A program made the translations under genes and the position numbers. Of a DNA stretch of 64,000 nt, positions 58,560 to 64,000 are shown in pieces. Numbering within the stretch: the stretch's first letter is position 1; every line of letters starts with the position of its first letter. A model generated the notes under the pieces. That model searched no databases and was not told where the DNA came from. It saw nothing but the letters and a program-made list of their open reading frames with translations. The stretch comes from Plectosphaerella cucumerina (Eukaryota > Ascomycota > Sordariomycetes > Glomerellales > Plectosphaerellaceae). The stretch spans positions 5,332,001 to 5,396,000 of the forward strand of contig JAGPXD010000001.1 in assembly GCA_020746995.1 (NCBI GenBank), written 5' to 3'.

Positions 58560-58612
58560 CTGACCTGTCCTGTCCTTGTCCTGTCCTGTCTGTCCTGTCT
58601 GTCCTGTTCTCC
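58560..58612. repeat. CCTGT/CTGTC pentamer repeat in the crz1 leader
   Basis: About ten imperfect copies of TGTCC/TGTCT. Similar short runs occur near 32930, 33620 and 58150. Confidence 0.85.
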
Positions 58613-58994
58613 CCCCCAGTCCACACGACACCACACTCCTCTGTCGCAGCGTCCGGGAGTTCACGGCGCGCCGCTACTTACCCCCAGCACCCAGCCATCT
58701 GGATACCTGCCACCTCCCCCGCTCGACGACCCTCGACGCTGCGCTGCGCGACTCAATAACCCATCAAGCTGTCCCTCGACCTATCACAGTTGGAGCGCAA
58801 CCGCAACCTGGGGGCTCCATCAACCTAACGAGCCCGCGCCAACCCCAGTTCGGGGCCACACAACAGACGGCTCGCGTCAGCACAGCCCCCGGGCGGTGCT
58901 GTTCCTGAAGGGCTGACTCCTCAAACTGCCTCGCAGCCCTGTTCTAAAGACAGAAACATCACACTTCAGACCTATCCATCTGCCGACATTCACC

Positions 58995-59009
58995 TACGTA
59001 CGTACGTAC
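58995..59009. repeat. Short (TACG)n repeat just before the crz1 start
   Basis: About three and a half palindromic TACG units (CGTACG), 24 nt upstream of the start codon. Confidence 0.85.
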
Positions 59010-59032
59010 CGACTGTACCACAAGCGCACCTC

Positions 59033-61204
59033 ATGGACCAGCACGCCCTTCAGCGCGGGCGCTCCCCAAGCGCGGGGCATCAGCAACACCCTCACCATAT
59101 AAGCCAAACCCACTCGCCGTCGCCAGGCTCCTATGTCGCGAACGAGTCCTCCATCGGACTCGGTATCGGCCTCGATCAACCCGCCAGTTCCCAGCCCTTC
59201 CAAGGCAACCCCTCGACCGCCGACTTCAATACCTTCAACAGTGCCGCCAGCTTCCTCAACAGCCAGCAGCAGCAGCCCGCCCAGTCCTTCGACCAGGTGC
59301 AGAACAACGCCGTTGGCGACCCCGCAGCCTTTGGCACCGCCAACCAGAACCAGAACAGCTTCCTCGATCCCAACACCACCTTTGGCAGCAACGACTTCTC
59401 GCTCTTTCCCAACACCGCCGCCGCCCAGGGCGCCGACCAGTTCAACTCGCCCCTCTTCAACCAGAGCTTCGGCTCCTCCAACGACATGAGCGCCATGACA
59501 ATGGCCCAGAGCCACCACTCTCCCACACCGCCTCACCTGCTCAACCCCGACAGCCACCAGACCCCGTCGACGCACCAGTCGCCCTCCTTCCAGCAGCACC
59601 CGCAGTTCACGTCGCCTCCCGGCGGCGGCCACTCCAGGCACGCGTCTCTGGGCCCTGAGGCTGCGCTGCTACCGAACCAGCTGCACGAGTGGACGCAGCC
59701 GCAGTTCCAGGGCCACCGCCGAAGCCCCTCGGCCCATTCCGATGTCTCCTCTGCCGCGCCGTCGCCCAACCTCGTGAGCTCCGATACCTTTGAGACGGGC
59801 AGCAGCCACTCGCCCATGGTGCGCCCCCAGGACCCTACGCTCTACTCCCAGATCCAGAGCTTCGACTCGTTCACGATATCAGACCCCTCCCACAGCAGCC
59901 CCAACCTGCACTCGAGGAGCCCCTCTCACAGTCCCGCCATCTCCCCTCGTATCGCACCGCAACAGATGCCCGAGCTTAATCAACCCACCTTTGGCATGGG
60001 CATGCAGGATACCGGCTACCCTGCCATGCAGGCCAACGAGCCCTTCCCCCAGCTCCCTCAGGGTGACATGCCGCAGGCGCCTGCCATCAACATTGAGTAT
60101 GCGCCAACGGCCAACAAGAACATCTTTGAGCAGCCCAAGCCGCCCATGGATCAGGACTCTTTGACACCCCCCGAGCGTGGTATGTGCAAGCCCCCCACCC
60201 AGCTGGCCGAAGGCCTCGACTGACTCTTCGGAACCGCAGGCCGTCCCCGAGCCAGGCAGCGAGCCGTCACAGACCCCTTCAACAGCGGCGGCAGTGGCAC
60301 TACAGTCCTCATCGGCCGCCCCCACCGCAACTCGGACAGCCTCTCCCCCCATCTGAGCCCCGACCTGCGGACCGACTCGTCTCGGTCGCTCTCGCCCCTG
60401 GACCGCCAGGGCGTGAGCCCGTCGCGGCGACGCCAGTCGACCGGCGCGGTGCCGAATAACGAAATGGCCCTGCGGCTGGCAGACCCCGAATACCAGACCA
60501 ATGACAGCGGCAACTCCAAGCGCGTGCAGAAGCATCCCGCCACGTTCCAGTGCACGCTGTGTCCCAAGCGTTTCACCCGCGCCTACAACCTGCGGTCCCA
60601 CCTCAGAACCCACACAGACGAGAGGCCGTTCGTTTGCACCGTGTGCGGCAAGGCGTTTGCCCGGCAGCACGATAGGAAGCGGCACGAGGGCCTGCACTCT
60701 GGCGAGAAGAAGTTCGTGTGCAAGGGTGACCTGAAGACAGGGGGCCAATGGGGCTGTGGACGCCGCTTTGCGCGCGCCGACGCGCTCGGCAGGCACTTCC
60801 GGTCCGAGGCCGGGCGCATCTGTATCAAGCCGCTGCTAGACGAGGAGATGCTGGAGAGGCAGCGCGCGTGGCAGGAGCAGCGCATGCAGCAGAACATGGC
60901 GCAGAACATGGCCCAAGTCCAGGCGCCCATGGCCATGGACGCCAACGGCTTCCCCATGGACACGAGCGGCCAATGGCTACCGCAGGCGCTGCTTAATCAG
61001 TACCCTGCGCTTGCCGGCATGAACTGGTCAGGCAATGACGCCAGCAGCGGCATGGAGGACGACATCTCGGGACGGTCCTCCTTTGACGCCAGCGACTATG
61101 AAGGCGATGAGAGCGGCTATGTTAGCCAGGGGACCGGGTTTGGCGACGGGAGCATGAACCAGAACTATGGCGAGGTCGGCTACGCCAGCGACTACGGCCG
61201 CTAA
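59033..61204 (+). CDS. crz1: Calcineurin-responsive C2H2 zinc-finger transcription factor CRZ1, two exons, 703 aa
   Basis: Model: join(59033..60179, 60240..61204); the 60-nt intron has donor GTATGT, branch CTGAC and acceptor GCAG, phase 1, joining TPPERG to RPRARQRAVTDPF. CRZ1 is dephosphorylated by calcineurin after a calcium rise, enters the nucleus and activates stress and cell-wall genes. The N-terminal half is Gln/Ser/Pro/Asn-rich with many SP sites. PAINIE at residues 350-355 fits the PxIxIT calcineurin-docking form. The zinc fingers span about residues 487-577: two standard C2H2 fingers (FQCTLC...H, FVCTVC...H) and the CRZ1-specific third finger with the KTGGQWGCGRRFARADALGR signature and RICIKPLLDEE. 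The acidic/Gln-Met-rich C terminus ends GYASDYGR. The family call is very secure. Confidence 0.97.
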
Positions 61205-62724
61205 GTTTGCGACACGGCCGACGGACGCGCGCTGTCTGGGTATGATCACGACCTCTGTTAGCTGTGTGTGTGTTTTTTCGGACTGTTCCCTTTTTTTTTC
61301 CCTCTTCTTCTTCGCCGGGCCTTCTCTTCCAGTCCCGGCTTCTCCACCGTCTTACGCGTCGCTCTGCAAGGATTCCGGCCGGGAGGGTTTCGCCCCCTCC
61401 CCTGAGGCTTGCTCTTCCCGGGGAAACGGCGTTAGTCTTGTTTGGGAGGGCCAGGGCATATTCTGTTGCCCTGCTGCTCTGGCCTGGCGGCCGGTCAACA
61501 ATGGGGTTTGCTACTTGTTCAGGGCCCTGGGCGTGTTGGGTATTAACCTGGGTTTGTGAGTCCGGCTTGGATGGACCTTTAGAACATGACGCTTTTGATA
61601 GATACCACTTGAAACGAAGTTTATGCCTTTTAACACTGCTGCACGCTGGTTGTCTGTGGTTTGTTACAGGGAGTGACGTTGGATTATCCGTTTCTCCGAG
61701 CATGAGTTTATTCGACGGATGGTGTCTGATTTGACTTCAGTGCCTGCCCTGCCCCTCTCGGGCGATAGTCCGCGATGGTGCTGAGTGGTGCCGACACCGC
61801 CGATCTACTCTAGAACATATGCATAACTACACTTTGAGCAATCTCTGACGTCGAAGGCCTGTGCTCACGTCATCGAGAGATGAATACGCGGAGGCCGTGA
61901 GACACAGGAAATGTGGTGATAGAGCACCCTTGTATACTGGCGTAAGTTCGCTCCAAGAGTGGGATCCCCTTTTGGCGCAGTGGTATAGCGCAGCAGGAAA
62001 CGAACACAAGCTCGAGGCGAAGAGCTGAATAATCCAGCCCGATCATCAACCAAGGATAACATCAGGTCATGATATGCGCTTTGGCATCTCAATATGTCAG
62101 ATAGGGGCCGAAATGTAGTGCATCTGCAAGCTGGTCAAATATCTCAAGGATGGTCGGGTTTTAAAATTCAGAGACGACATCACGGCCTTGGCTTCGGCGA
62201 TAGCTCACCCATGCACTGGCAGTAAACCACGTGATGTCGGTGTAATGACAAATACTCCGTGAGGGGCATCAGTAACACCACAAGAAACTTCCAAGGTCAA
62301 GGGGGCAAACATGCGATGATGGTGCCCTGACGCTTTCAGCTTCCACAACGGAACTTTTGTCAAGATTCCGCGTACAGAAAGCACCGCCTTGATGGCCATT
62401 GGGGCCACTGCATGCGCGTTACTGATTGTCGGTGAAACACCCACCCGTTGCCTTCTGCCGTCCCCACGCGCCACGGCGTCTAGTCCATTTTCTTCGGACC
62501 CTATTTCTAAGCAAGGGTGGATGACTTCATGGCGGCGTTCGCGAGGGTAGCAATCGGCAGGTCAATGTGGGGAGCTACCCATCTGCCCGCTCTCTAAGTA
62601 CTTGAGCTTGCCCTCTCGAGAGGAGCGGCAGTTGAAAGGTGCTTCATTCTGTCAGTCTACAAGCATTCAGAGCGCTTAGAACCACACGCAATTTCTACGC
62701 ATAATCAACTTCAACAACAGCAAC
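61205..62724. other. Intergenic region between crz1 and the MDR reductase
   Basis: The crz1 3' flank and the reductase promoter. A tRNA-like A-box segment at 61973-61992 is the only structured element I noticed; see findings. Confidence 0.6.
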
Positions 62725-63851
62725 ATGTCCCAAAACCAGGCTGTCAAGACCGTCGAGGTCGGAAAGGCCGCTATCGTGGACGTGCCGATCCCCAAGCTGC
62801 CCGCGGACGACTACATCCTCGTCAAGACGACGGCCGTGGCCATCAACCCCACAGACTGGAAACACGTTGACTTTGCGGATAAGATCGGATGCGTGGGCAT
62901 CTGGGTCGGCTGCGATTACGCCGGCATCGTCGAGGAGGTCGGCCCCGGCGTGACCAAGTCGTTCAAGAAGGGCGACCGCATCTGTGGCCCGGTCAACGGA
63001 TCCAACGGATGCCGTGAGACGGACGGCAGCTTCGCCAAGTACATCGCCGTCAAGGGCGACCTCCAGATCCACACGCCTGACAACCTGACGGACGAGGAGG
63101 CGGCGACGCTGGGCATTGCTATCACCACTGTTGTGCGTACTACCCTCCTCTCTCTCTCTTGAAGCACATGGCTGACACCTCTTCCACCCAACAGGGCCAG
63201 GGCCTCTACCAGCACCTCAAGCTGCCGAAGCCCGATGCGCCGGCCAAGGAGCCTTTCCCCATCCTCATCTATGGCGGCAGCACCGCCATGGGCGTCTCTG
63301 GTATCCAGTACGCCAAGCTCTCCGGCGCAACGGTGATTACCACCTCATCGCCGCACAACTTCGACTACCTCCGCTCCCTCGGCGCCGACCATGTCTTCGA
63401 CTACAACGATGAATCGTCCCCGGACAAGATCCGCGAGCTGACGGGCGGCAAGCTCCACCTCGCCTGGGACTGCCAGTCGACGGAGCAGTCTGCCGTCTTC
63501 GTCGCGAAGGCCATGGACCCCGAGGAAGGCGGTCGCGTCGGCACGCTGCTGCCGGTGCCGCAGGCCAAGGTGTCCGAGGTCAACGCCAAGGTGGAGGCGC
63601 AGAACACGCTCTACTACACGGCCTTCGGCGAGCCCTTCACATACTTTGGCGTCAAGCCCGCGGTGCCGGAGGACCTGGAGTTTGCAAAGGACTTCTGGGA
63701 GCTGAGCCGCAAGCTGTACGCCGAGGGCAAGGTCAAGCCTGTGCGGGTGATTAAGAACCGTGGCGGTGAGGGACTCGAGGGCGTGCTGGAGGGGCTGAAG
63801 GAGCTTAAGGCTGGCAAGGTCAGCGGCGGGAAGCTGGTGTACACCCTGTGA
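62725..63851 (+). CDS. MDR-superfamily NADPH-dependent enoyl reductase / zinc-binding-dehydrogenase-like protein, two exons, 354 aa
   Basis: Model: join(62725..63132, 63195..63851), with a 62-nt intron (donor GTGCGT, branch CTGAC, acceptor ACAG, phase 0). The N-terminal GroES-like domain runs over residues about 8-135, with NPTDWKHVD, GCDYAGIVEEVGPGV and KKGDRI. The Rossmann nucleotide-binding half follows, with YGGSTAMGVSG at 162-172, which suits NADPH, and LGADHVFDY. The catalytic-zinc ligands of alcohol dehydrogenases are not evident, so this is the zinc-independent branch that includes the trans-acting enoyl reductases of fungal polyketide synthases and quinone-oxidoreductase-like enzymes. 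No synthase or other cluster gene is in view, although the right flank is cut off. The substrate is unknown. The start ATG is in a good fungal context (AACATGTCC). Confidence 0.93.
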
Positions 63852-64000
63852 GCGGGCTGAAATGTGCGAGGTGTGTCAGACGAGCTGGCGCGGGGAAATG
63901 GGTTGGCGGAGGACTTGTCTGATGTGATCCTGGGAGTGTAACCGTCGTCGTGGCTAGTCCTCGCCGGAACCAAGAAGCATGTCTCGTCAGATATCCAAAC

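Larger units (their letters stand above)
57481..59032 (+). promoter_or_regulatory. Probable long ATG-depleted 5' leader of crz1 with two overlapping uORFs
   Basis: In about 1.55 kb the plus strand holds only two ATG triplets, at 58261 and 58272, before the crz1 start at 59033. uORF1 (58261-58413, 50 codons) and uORF2 (58272-58379, 35 codons) overlap in different frames and both end well before the main start. C/T/A-rich tracts at 57540-57600 suit a transcription start zone. The transcript boundaries are inferred, not seen. Confidence 0.5.

Noticed and set aside
57769..58759. Frames of 214 and 294 codons upstream of crz1
   Set aside because: They begin at non-ATG codons. The only ATGs there open 50- and 35-codon uORFs, and the region fits a leader better than coding sequence.
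59879..60796. 305-codon minus-strand frame across the crz1 intron
   Set aside because: Antisense of confirmed CRZ1 coding sequence with no domain of its own.
1..64000. CRISPR arrays, insertion sequences, operons, rRNA
   Set aside because: No regularly spaced repeats, transposase-like frames, terminal inverted repeats or rRNA segments were found; the gene structure is eukaryotic.

Overview
The window is about 64 kb of GC-rich nuclear DNA from a filamentous ascomycete, most likely a Sordariomycete. The evidence is short introns (about 50-100 nt) with GT(A/G)NGT donors and CT(A/G)AC branch points, Zn2Cys6 regulators, a CFEM protein, a CRZ1-type calcineurin effector, a mitochondrial alternative oxidase and an intron-bearing tRNA-Gly. 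I cannot fix the genus. There are no operons, bacterial features, CRISPR arrays or convincing transposon genes.

Layout, left to right: the 3' part of MUS81 (+, cut by the window edge); a 1170-aa coiled-coil protein (-); a 4.5-kb non-coding stretch; a one-exon Zn2Cys6 regulator (+); convergent to it, an eight-exon Zn2Cys6 regulator (-, 14070-17093); tRNA-Gly(CCC) with a 13-nt intron (-); a five-exon MFS transporter (-, 23223-25078); a 13.5-kb gene-poor stretch in which I support only one small cysteine-rich ORF (-, 30908-31072); a CFEM GPI-anchor-type protein (-, 38556-39157); a 1936-aa low-complexity Lys/Glu/Pro-rich protein in three exons (-, 43052-49148); alternative oxidase (+, 54375-55613) with a TATA box and an upstream CGG-N7-CGG element; CRZ1 (+, 59033-61204) behind a 1.5-kb stretch nearly free of ATG; and a zinc-independent MDR-type enoyl reductase/dehydrogenase (+, 62725-63851).

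The genes do not form an evident pathway cluster. They read as dispersed housekeeping, regulatory and stress functions (DNA repair, respiration bypass, calcium signalling, transport, cell surface). All splice models were derived by hand from splice signals, reading-frame phase and protein continuity. Each multi-exon model listed gives a whole number of codons.

The most unusual items are the giant repeat protein, whose two introns interrupt the same motif at the same phase so that its middle exon is frame-neutral; the ATG-depleted CRZ1 leader with two overlapping uORFs; the AIM-like element upstream of the alternative oxidase; and the isolated 54-aa cysteine-rich gene inside the gene-poor stretch.
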